Origin: Anadara kagoshimensis
Lineage: Eukaryota > Mollusca > Bivalvia > Arcoida > Arcidae
Length of the DNA stretch: 64,000 bases
Assembly (NCBI GenBank): GCA_021292105.1
Contig: CM037874.1
Coordinates: 14,676,615-14,740,614 of the forward strand
Direction: 5' to 3'
A program made the translations under genes and the position numbers. Below, one piece after another: positions 1-11,100 of this stretch. The stretch's first letter is position 1, and the number at the start of each line of letters is the position of its first letter. The notes below the pieces were generated by a model, which had not been told where the DNA came from, searched no databases, and saw only the letters and a list, made by a program, of their open reading frames with translations.

Positions 1-220
1 TGGATGCATACTGTTTTATGTCACATCATCAATTTTTCAGCTATTCACGACGAGATACAATTTTTATTAATCTCAAGGAATCATCTATACACCAGTTCAT
101 GTGGTGTGTGAGTTGGTGCAAGTATTTGTGATCTGCCTTATACTAGAGTACACTGATGGTGTCTTTTATAGTGCTAGCACACTGGTTCACAATGTCGCAG
201 ATTAACATCACAAACTTATT
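1..220 (-). repeat. Truncated SINE (tail and body only)
   Basis: The sequence matches, with scattered changes, the body of the SINE at 1742-2122, including the shared segments CAATTTTTCAGCTATT and GTGCTAGCACACTGG. The tRNA-like head is missing, so this is a truncated copy. Confidence 0.6.
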
Positions 221-239
221 GGTAACATTAAACTGCAAC

Positions 240-715
240 GTGAAAAACTTTAACGAAAAACTTTAACATCTGAATGTTGATGACCTTGACCTTCATGTGC
301 AGCCTCTGCAACTGTATCATGATCTTTTGATGCCCTAAAAAGTCTGATGAAAATCCTATGGATATTCATGAAATAAAATAATTGTTACGTAAAAACTTTA
401 ACATTGGATATGGATGACCTTGACCTTGATGTTCAGCCTCTAAAACTGCATCATGTTCTCTTGATGTCCGAAACAAACATTTGCATCAAGTCTTATGAAA
501 ATCCAATGTATAAAATATGAAAGAAAGGCTAAGTAAAAAATTTTAGCAAAAAACTTTAACATAGGATATTGACGACCTTGATTTTCAGCCTCTGTAATTA
601 CATCATGTTTTTTATGATGTCCCAATAAACATCTGTACGAAGTCTGTTGAAAATATAATAGATAAAACATGGACAAACAGCTATATCAAAAACTTTAACA
701 TTCGACACTGATGTT
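240..715. repeat. Tandem repeat, about 150-bp units, three to four copies
   Basis: The phrase AAAAACTTTAACAT recurs near 247, 391, 548 and 688. Each recurrence is followed by a GATGACCTTGACCTT-like segment, CAGCCTCTG and CATCATG. The units are diverged, so the array is old. Two units contain TGACCTTGA, which resembles an extended nuclear-receptor half-site. Confidence 0.7.
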
Positions 716-719
716 CATG

Positions 720-1320
720 CCTGGGGTACAACATAAGCTCTTCTGCACTTTTCTGCAGGCAAGCTAAAAAGACAACAAAATCAATACACATTATGTTGAA
801 ATCAAGCAAATGAATGTGCAAGTTTCTTCAACTGCATATTATCTTTACATGATGCATATGAAGACATCATTTTAAGTGGCATTACTTGTAGTTTTCCTAG
901 GCACCAAGTCTGTGATTCAAAACAGATGCAGAATTCAATCTGTACCAATTAAATTTACAAAAACATTTATTTTGACCCATTCCTCCCATGAATTTTACAT
1001 TTACATGCATACTTACTGGCAATTTAATGCTGACGATTCTTTGACTGGTAAATTCATATCTGATAATTCCTGTATTGTTTGGAATGCTAACAGTTCTTGT
1101 ACTGGTGGTACTAAAAAAGCAAAATTATAATAAAAGGTTTCTATTCTTTGATTACATTCTTTATACATTAATAGCCAAGACTTGTATCATGTCCACATCA
1201 GAATTGCACTCATAATTTCGGTATGTTCAGATCAACCAGTTGTCTGATTTCATCTCAACACAAACTTCAAAACATCTTCAATAAATGTTTGTACTGACAA
1301 ATCTGACATCCCCCGAGAGG
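720..1320. other. No recognisable feature
   Basis: AT-rich sequence. The open frame at 876-1130 has no recognisable domain and no convincing coding character, so I assign nothing here. Confidence 0.5.
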
Positions 1321-1728
1321 ATTGGTTGGTTGGTTGGAATGTTGTTTAATGTCGCATCAGCATTTTTTTAGCTATTCGCGGCGAGAGCAAGTTTATTAAT
1401 CTCTAAAGATTAATCTAAAGAACAAGTTCATATATGCGTGAGATGTGCGAGTGTGTTTAACGTCTGCCTTGTACTAGCGCGCACTCAGGGCGTCTTTTTG
1501 GTAAGGTGCTAGTTCACCAAGTCAATATGCCGCAGACAAGCATACCACTCCCCCAGTCACATTATCCTGGTGAACCAGTCGATACTCTATCCTCTTTATT
1601 CCGAGTGCCAAGTGAGGAAGCAGTATCTCAAATTTTAAAGTCTTATGTATGACGCGGACGGGTCTCGAACCCAAGACCTCCCGCTCTCGAGGCGGACACT
1701 CTACCACTGAGCCACCGAGGCGGTCTCC
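1321..1728 (-). repeat. tRNA-derived SINE, type A
   Basis: Read on the minus strand, the head at about 1655-1725 has an A-box-like TGGCTCAGTGG and a B-box-like GGTTCGAGACC. It is followed by an unrelated body and a tail ending near GGTTGGTTGG at 1325. A close second copy lies at 10335-10742. The tail shares GCATCAGCA and TTTTTCAGCTATTCGC with the type B SINE next to it, although the heads differ. Confidence 0.85.
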
Positions 1729-1741
1729 CCCGAGAGGAGAT

Positions 1742-2122
1742 TGTTGTTGTTGTTGTAATGGTGCTTAACGTCGCATCAGCAATTTTTCAGCTATTTGCAA
1801 CGAAATCTAGTTTTTATTAATCTCAAGGATTAATCTATACACAAGTTCATGAGGTGCGTGAGTTGTGCAGTGTTTGTGATCTGCTTTGTACTAGAGCGCA
1901 CTGATGTCGACCTTTAGAGTGCTAGCACACTGGTGCACAATGTCGCAAATTAACATTGCACACCACTCGGTCACATTATACCGACACCGAGCCAACCAGT
2001 AAGGGCCAACAGCAAGGAAAATTCACTTTCTCACATGTGGCTCGACCGGGGATCGAACCCACAGCGGTGAGAGACCTTGGATTTGAAGGCCAACACCTTA
2101 ACCACTCGGCCACCGCCCCGAG
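1742..2122 (-). repeat. tRNA-derived SINE, type B (Ser/Leu-like head)
   Basis: On the minus strand the head (about 2040-2122) contains TGGCCGAGTGGTTAAGG as an A box and GGTTCGATCCC as a B box, spaced as in a type II tRNA. The body continues to about 1745. It is not a functional tRNA because the 3' acceptor arm runs into SINE body sequence. Confidence 0.85.
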
Positions 2123-2124
2123 AG

Positions 2125-3450
2125 GAGAATAACAAGTAGCCCATAGGACTTATCATTCACTTGAGAACTGAGTCCATAACACTCCACTCCCACCTTCCAG
2201 GTAAAAAAAATATATACCAAGGATGCTATCAGTATACAAGTATACAAGTGCTAGCTTGTACAATATCCAAGATCTAATGGTGAAAAAGCTTATATTTGAC
2301 TTATTTATAGAGGCTTCTTTGCAGTTTCCACATTTGAGGCCATAATGTCCAAGATCTATCCAAATTATGAACAACACATCCTAAAATATCTACATGTACA
2401 ATGTCTAAGGTCTAGCCATTACTGTTTGGAGGGGGATGATTTTTAACTCCCTTTCAGTTACCCCATTCAAGGCCCCATGCCCATTATTTGTGCAAATTAA
2501 AATTGACACATCCTAAGGTAATAAAAAGTGCAATATCTAACGTCTAGCCGTTGTGTTCCTTGGAAAGCAACACCTATGTCCCGCTTTTTTCTCAAAATGC
2601 AAGTCAAAAACTCAAGTACCTATTAAAGAGTCGTTTGAATCTTCAACAATCATATGAATGTCCTCTGGGTGACAATATGCACTGTCAACTGAAAAAAGAA
2701 TGTAATATTTATTTAATTATACCAAATAAACATTTTGGAAAATCGAATCATTGCTATTTGAAACTTATTATAAATGAAGTTAAATAACTTTAGCCTGGAT
2801 GATTTTAACCACTAAATGTGATTAGTTTGTTAAGATATCATGAGCACACTGTCCAACTTTTAACCATACATGTAATTTCCTGATAATTTTACACTGTCAA
2901 TTTCAAACCTTATGCATTTCTGCACAGCTGATAATTCACACTATAAAATTTACATTGTCAAACCACATATGAAAATTGTATGCCACATTGACACAATGTA
3001 TTTTATTTACAGGTAGATTAGCCAATTATATTCAATATTTCAGAATAAGGCATAACAGTACTAAGTATTGCATCCTTCACCTTGGCAAGTGTCAATGTCA
3101 AACCCAAATATAACTAGCCCATGTTTAGTTAAAACATTGTCAAAGTGGCAATACCTGGACATTAACCTTGCAATGTTCTGGAATCCCATCCAAGACAGAA
3201 TCCTGTACTTTGCTCACTTCAATTTAACTAAGAGTAATAAAACTCAGATAAACCCTAAAGGCTTGGGAGAGATTAACATTAAAAAATAATTCATTTCATG
3301 CATAAAATAATTTCCTGTGTTGACAATAAATTAATGTTAGCTTAATTTCAAATCTCAAAGATTCAAATTCACAGAGTGTGAATAAGAACCTAAAATTACA
3401 CATTGTTTGGAACTTACTTAGCTTAGCTGGTTTATAGCATTACCTAGAGG
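2125..3450. other. No gene recognised
   Basis: AT-rich DNA with degenerate repeated phrases such as AATATCTAACGTCTAGCC and ATGTCTAAGGTCTAGCC near 2400 and 2535. I could not identify a further exon of the SET gene here by splice site and phase, but a short exon could be missed. Confidence 0.4.
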
Positions 3451-6400
3451 TTAAGAATTAGAGCTCAAGAACATTATAATATTATGGATTATATCCTCAG
3501 ATCGGACAGAGTATTGTGTCCTTGAGCAAAGGCATTTTATTTCATGTTGCTCCAATCCACTCAAATGAAAATTAGTACTAGCAAGTAGCTGGGGTTTATC
3601 CTGGCGATGCATTGGATTTCTTTTAAAGTGGAGTCTTGAAATTTTGTATCTGTGAGGATATAACAAATGATTACCTGGCAGACATATGGTATCTTCTGCT
3701 GTTGTCTCTTCTTCTTCTTCAGCCATTGTTACATTATGACTTCCTACAAGTGATATAAAGCATATGAGATTTTTCTTCCAACTGGAAAGAACTAAGAAAG
3801 AAAAGTGTATCTAGTCAATATCAGTAATTCCTCCATCTTGAACACAATGTAAAGCCAAATATCAGATTCTGCCTTCAACTTATGATTTCAGATAAGTTTT
3901 TTGTGTTTTGAGCTCACAAGGTGGGTGACCTACTTTTTCGTGCAAGGTCTACAATTTACACAAACTTGAATTGCACAACGAACATCTGTCTTAAATAGGT
4001 GCCAACAGATACACACACAGACATACACAAAACCATGTTATAAGATCAAATAGCCTTTGGCTAGATGAGATAAAAACATTTAGTTACACAATGCTATAGA
4101 ATTTCATGGAAGCAGCTACCCTTATCACCACTAAATACACCCAGTGAAGGCTTAGGGAATGTTAAAGCATTTGCAATATCTAAAAGGATATCCTAGCAGT
4201 AGGATATATATCAAAAACTCACTAACACTTAACACTGGATGCAGGTGATTATGAAAACACAATTATGAGAACTCGTGCACTTTCTTGCATATCACCTAAA
4301 AGCACATACCTTCATCTCTATTTTCTCCAAAACTGTCATCTTCTATTCCATCTGAACTTTCTAAATAACATAAGAACACATATCTTATATGAAAAGCTTT
4401 TTACTCTAAATCTTGGCTCACACTCAATACTTTTGTTATTCAAATTAATATATTAAACTTAGCAAAGACAGGCATATGTAAAATGAAATATCCATGGGGA
4501 TTAAAATGAACTTTTTGGGTTTTTTTATATGCTTGAAATTTAATGTCATTGATTATTTTTATTTGCAATTAAAAACAACTGTTAACTTAAAGCCTGTTTA
4601 TCCAAGAAATTTGATGCCAGTGAGTATTTTGTAAACAATACAACCACAGTTTACAACTTGAATTGGACTTTTGTGCAAGTTTCATCCAAATCTGCCAAGT
4701 AATTTCAGAGCAGTTTGGTCCCCTCATGCCAACTCCCTGGACCTTTCCCTCTCCCTCTTAACCTTGGGGTCTGACCACAATTTTAATACAAGAAATGTTT
4801 TCTACCTTTGACTGATATGAACCACAACATTTAAAAATTGCTGCCCCTTCTCACTGGACCCCTTCCTTATCCTTCAAATTTAACCCAAATTTTTTTCTAT
4901 TCTCAATTACATATACCTTCAATTTGATATGAAATGTGACTATGTTTGAAAAATAATCTAGGTATCCCCCTCTTACCGTAGGAGTCTGACCACAATTTTA
5001 ATACCCGAAACATATTCTACACTCAGTTACCTTTGATTTGATATGAAGCATGTCTATGTAAGAACAATTTTTGGGGTCCCTTCCCTGGCCCCATCCAGGT
5101 CAAAATAAGAATGTAATATATTTAGCAAAGCTCTTTATGCTGAATGTTTATATTAACTTTTACATTCCTAGCTTAAATAAAATATTGACAGAGCTATTGT
5201 TATAAAACAAAGTCCCACTTCAAGCCCCTTTCCCAAAACAAATTTCCGAGTGTTGTGCACATTATGAACTATCATATTATATATACAAGAGGCCCAAAAG
5301 GGCCTGTATTGCTCAACTGGTACTTTATTTGCATGTGAATTTCACACAGCCATGCTGCTATTGCCGGTTGAGCAAACAATGTTTCGGGGAAAAAATGATA
5401 TACATGTGAAATGGCTATACATCTACTTTCTATATACCAAATTTGAACTAAATTGGATGATAAATGTGTATCAGCCATTTATCACTTTTTGTTATTTATA
5501 TTAACGGCTGCCATCTTAAATGCCGCAGGAAGTTGATTTGTGCAACCTTCAATCTGCATCACCTAGGGACCTTACACACCAAATTAGGTTCAAATAGGTC
5601 CAGTAGTTTCTGAGGAGAAGATGTTCAAAGAATTGGCTAATTATAGTACCTTATTTGAAAATTCTGCTAATAGCGAACCAATAAAAATTGTTTGTGAAAA
5701 AACCTGTTACATATTTTAAATGGCTATGCATCTTGTTTCTATATGCCAAATTTGAACTGATTCGGTTGATAAATAAATGTGTATCAGCCATTTAACACTT
5801 TTTGCTATTTATAGTACTGATGGCCATCTTGGATGCTGCAGAAAGTTGATTTGTACAAACTTTAATCTGCATCACCTAGGGACCTTACACATCTAATTTG
5901 GTTCAAATAGGTCCAGTTGTTTCTGAGAAGAAGATTTTCAAAGAATTGGCTAAATATAGCACCTTATTTGATTATTCCGCTTATAGCGACCCAATGAGTT
6001 TCTGAAAAACCCGTTACATATGTTAAATGGCTATGCATCTACTTTCTATATACCAAATTTGAACTAAACTGGTTAATAAATAATCATGTATCAGCCATTT
6101 ATCATTTTTGCTATTTATAGTAATGGCGACCATCTTGGATGCCACAGGAAGTTGATTTGTACAAACTTTAATCTGTACCATCTAGGGACCTTTCACAACA
6201 AATTTGGTTAAAATTGGTCCAGTAGTTTCAGAGGAGAAGATAAAAGTTTACGCAGGGACACAAGAACTCACGCTTCACCATGCCATAAGCTCAGCTGGCT
6301 AATAGCCAGTTGAGCTAATAAGGCTTGTACCTCTCATGGTGTAGGAGGAGATAAGACGACAGACAGACAGACAGACAGATGGACAAAGGGATGATGAAGG

Positions 6401-8082
6401 CAATCAAACCATTCCCTCTTTTTTTACCAAAAAATGCAATGATAAGTATGGCTAACCTGTATCTGAGCATTTGTTCACATCAAAAGGATCATCATCATCA
6501 TCATCATCATCAAAGGCATCGCCTAAAAGAGAAAGAATAATTGATATACATGTAGTGTATCAAGTAAAAAATTTGCACTTTTCTATCCAAGATTTTGCTC
6601 AAAAATATATAATAAATGCCAACTGCATTGTACTTAACACGGAAACAAATTAAAGCATAATTATCTGAAATTCTAATACATGTATTTATTAGAAATGATA
6701 AGAATGGACTTTCTCAAAATTAGCCCCAAAACTAAATCAAATACCACTCTAATGGCAAAAACAGCGACTAAAAACCGCTTTTCTTCTCAGAAGACCAGTG
6801 GATTAAAAACAGAAAAAACATCTCCCTGATCATTACATGGAAATCTGGTGATCCAACTAATGTTGGTTTAGTAAAAAGAAAAGCAATTTCTCAAAATCTT
6901 TTATTTTATTCATCTAAAATCTCGGATTAGCTATAACATGTGAATAGACATTTTATTGATTGATTGATTATTGGGGTTTAATGCCCCTGTTAAGAATATT
7001 TTATTTATATTGTGACGTCACCAGAAATTTCTACCAGTGCTTTGTGATTATGGCATTTGGCAGTGAGGGTTCTTTATCTTGCCACACCTACCGTGACATG
7101 GAGCCTCAGGTTTTTAAGGTCTTGTCCAAATGTCTTGTGACTTTAATTTCTAAATACAGAGTGCTTGGTAGAAGAAAAGTCACTATCCATTTTAAAGTCT
7201 TGGATCAGAGTGGATACATAGGTTTGATACCCCAAGATCTAGTTTCTATATATTTAAAATTTCATCAAAATCAGTACATAAATAAAGCTGTAATATTACT
7301 GAAAAATTCCCAATGACCATAAAAGATTTCCGTTTTGAATCTTGGAGAAATCCCCCATTTATTTTAAGGATAGTGTTCTCCATTTGTCAATGAATTTTTT
7401 ATCATTTTGTGCAATAACTATGATAACTGTAAGGACTATTGATTGGTAAAATCAGCTGACTAAAGTGCTTTAGTTTCCTATGAACCTGATCTGCAAACTG
7501 TCTTAACTTGCACAGTGTATTACTTAAAAGTATCGAATCATGGGATACAGATTGGGATAGGTATTTGAGGTAGACTGGGTGTATTGTTTCGGACCTAAAT
7601 TGTCCTACTAATTTTCCTCCATTTCTGGAAAACAGGTGTTTCCCAAAAAAATTTAGATTAATCCCTGGGTTTTATTTACAATGGAAAAACATTATTTCTG
7701 AAAAAAAATGCAAACTGGTGTTTCGATTACAGTCTAAAATATTGCCATTTCTGGCTTGAATTCATAAAAAATACAGAATATTTCGAGTCGTGAAATGACA
7801 TAATGAACAGAACTTCTAGTGATGTTAATATGGCATGTGAGGTCAGCAAGTTTTCATTCATAAAATCAATGAATTTAATTCATGAAGTCGGAACGAAAAT
7901 GACAGATGACATAAAAACTTCATGAAGTTCTAAATATCTGGGCATATTGTTCACAGTTGACCCCAAAAAATCTGGATTGATTTTTAAAAGGATATAAGGT
8001 TTTTGTAAATACAAATGTATAGAGCATTATCCCTACTTCTATCAAGTTTAATATTCACTTTGCCATCATCCAATTCATTAAT

Positions 8083-8162
<80 letters not shown>

Positions 8163-11100
8163 AAAAAATATAAAAACAAAAAAAAATCCACCTCTTGAAA
8201 TGCTGAATGAATGGGCTTTTCCTACCTTAATTGCGAATTTTTAAATTGACTTAATATGGAATATCGTCAACATTTAAAAACTAAATTTGTATCTGTGTTT
8301 TACTAAAAAGATTTGAGATATAGCTACTGAAATACAGAATCAGCAGATTCAAATATGGTGTCATTGTTAAAGTAACCAAGCCACAAGTTGATGAGATCAC
8401 TTGTGGACTGGACAGTAAACTTCAGCTTACAGATAAATGTAGAGCACTACTGTTATCATGACACCAGTAGGTGATACTAAGTCTGAGAAAGAAACAGACA
8501 CAATTTAATTAAGGAACACAGAAACAAGGAGAAAAGTCAAACTAGATTGGGAATTTCTTTTCTCTATTTGGGAAAAAATGCTTCATTTTTGGATTGAGAT
8601 TGCCTCCCAATTTTGGCAATAAATATAGGGTAGGAAAAGCCCTGCAACAGTAAACAAATTAAAACAATGTAAACAATTTGAAATGAGTATAAAACAGTTA
8701 TAAGATTACCGTAGCTAAAACGATCCTTCAGATATTTCTGCAAAAAAGGTACAACTCAGAATACTTTTTATTGCTTCCCACTCGAATAGGCATTATCTTG
8801 TTTCAAAATTTCCAATTTGCAATGATTTCTTAAATACAAATGAATGGACTGGCACAAATGTGAATGTCTCTCTAAAATTTAACAGTTTATTATTTTACTA
8901 TTCTTTCTATTTAATTTTTTTCATTTCAAAAAATTAAAATTTATTTCTTAGAAATTAACTTAAAAACATTTTATACACAATGAGATTCAGGCATTATAAT
9001 AACCTAATAAAATTTAAACTATTGAAATTACCTTTTTCCTCCATGGGAGGTTGTAGTCGCCATAATCATATGATAATTCTTCATTTGATTGTATGTTTCT
9101 TTTAGCAAATAAACACAACCTCGGGACACCATTGTGCACCACCTTTTTCATTACACAATTGCATGCTGTTTCCTCTGCAGCGGCATCGTTGACCAAACGA
9201 CAGTATCGACCAGTACCATACTCAGTAGCATCAATGCTGAAAAAAAATTAAAAGTAGAATATTTAATAAAGAACAACTAATCATGTGCAACATCTGAGCC
9301 TGTAGCTCAGGTGAGCTAAAAATTCAAAATAAAATATCTAGTGAATGACTTTTATATTTGGTTTTTGATTCTTAACAAGTTTGAGAGAAACAACTCTATT
9401 AGTGTAGGAGTTGTGGATACAATCCCACCACTTCCCTTATAGAATCCTGATCTCCCCCCCCCCCCTTTCGCCTTTCAATAAAAACTTGGATACATCCCAC
9501 CTCCCCCAAAGAAAAACTGCTTCTTATTTATTTATATAATTATAATATATAGTATTAAACTCTTCCATAAGGCAAAAAAACATATTCATATGCGAAAAAT
9601 TAAATTCATGTCTGCAAAACTGAGCACTCTGAGTCATATATGCATGAATTCTAGACCACAAAGTCTTTTGGTCAAGCTACTGAAGAATTTAATCTGAATG
9701 AAACCAGAAACCCTAAAACAAATAAACAAACCAAAGCTTTTTCCCTCTGTGATTAAAGAAATACATGAAGCACCCCTCTCCAGCCTTTTCATGTTTTTTT
9801 TCTAGCTCCAATGCCTCTTCTTCTCCGATCAATTTCCCTTTGTAATTCATTAAAAATTCTCCATTTTTCCTTTCTTTTGTTGTAAATACCCCAAAACCTG
9901 CAAATGAGGCATGTAAAGAGGTTTTTAGTTAGTGAATCATACAACACAGCAGAAACTACATCAAAGCAATGTAATAATTAGAATAGTTAAATTATTTTAA
10001 GTCTATGGCTGTGCTAAATTTTACTTTTTCAGTGTTTGAACCAAGTATTTTCAGGATGTGTCATTTTAGGCAGTGGACAAAGTATTTTTAACTGTATATT
10101 TCGATCTAATGGTTTTAAATCAAACATTAAAAGAAACATATTCATAAACTTAACATAAATTAATATCTAATGTTTTAAGCCACAAGTATGTGGAAAATTT
10201 AAAGCAATCTCGCATGTAAAAGGTACCTGGTAATCAGACTTTTGACGTGGTTTTTATATTTTAGCTGTGATTTTAATTTTTGGTAACTGGTACTACATGT
10301 CAGGATCAAGCTAGGCTGAATTTTAAAGAGACACCAATTGGTTGGTTGGAATGTTTTTTAACGTCGCATCAGCAATTTTTCAGCAATTCGCGACGAGAGC
10401 ATGTTTATTAACCTCTAAGGAGTAATCTAGGAACAAGTTCATGTACGCGTGAGATGTGCGAGTGTGTTTATGGTCTGCCTTGTACTAGCGCGCACTCAGG
10501 GCGTCTTTTTGGTAAGGTGCTAGTTCACCGAGTCAATATGCCGCAGACAAGCATACCACTCCCCTAGTCACATTATCCTGGCACCGGGTGAACCAGTCGA
10601 TACTCTATCCTCTTTATACCGAACGCCAGGCGAGGAAGCAGTATCTCAAATTTTAAAGTCTTATGTATGACCCAGCCAGGGTTAGAACCCACGACCTTCC
10701 ACTCTCGAGGCGAACGCTCTACCACTGAGCCACCGAGGCGATCAGACACCAATTGGAAGCTGTATTCAAAATTTAAAAACAATCTATGGAGTAGTTTTTT
10801 AAGAAATAAGGGTAACAATCTTTGATTTCTTATGTCCGTGAAAATATATGTTTGACCTTTTTGAACTGACCCGGCATTACTGCATCTGGATACAAAATTC
10901 AAAGGTTATGCAAAGTCACAAACCCTTACACAACAAGTAAGTTCCTACTATTCTGGCATTCTTTCTAATTCTTTTACAAATTGTAATTTTAACTTACATA
11001 TGCATACATTAGTTTTTAATATTTTTATAATTTAATCCTTTAATTCTGCCAATAAAACAATTTTATTCATTCCATTGAATGGATTAGCTATTTATTCGTC

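Noticed and set aside
1655-1725. tRNA gene on the minus strand
   Set aside because: A and B boxes are present, but the sequence continues into SINE body and the same unit recurs at 10670-10742; the acceptor stem does not close. Treated as a SINE head.
6960-7316. 118-codon protein-coding gene
   Set aside because: The frame overlaps a minus-oriented SINE type C copy; the reading is a by-product of the repeat.
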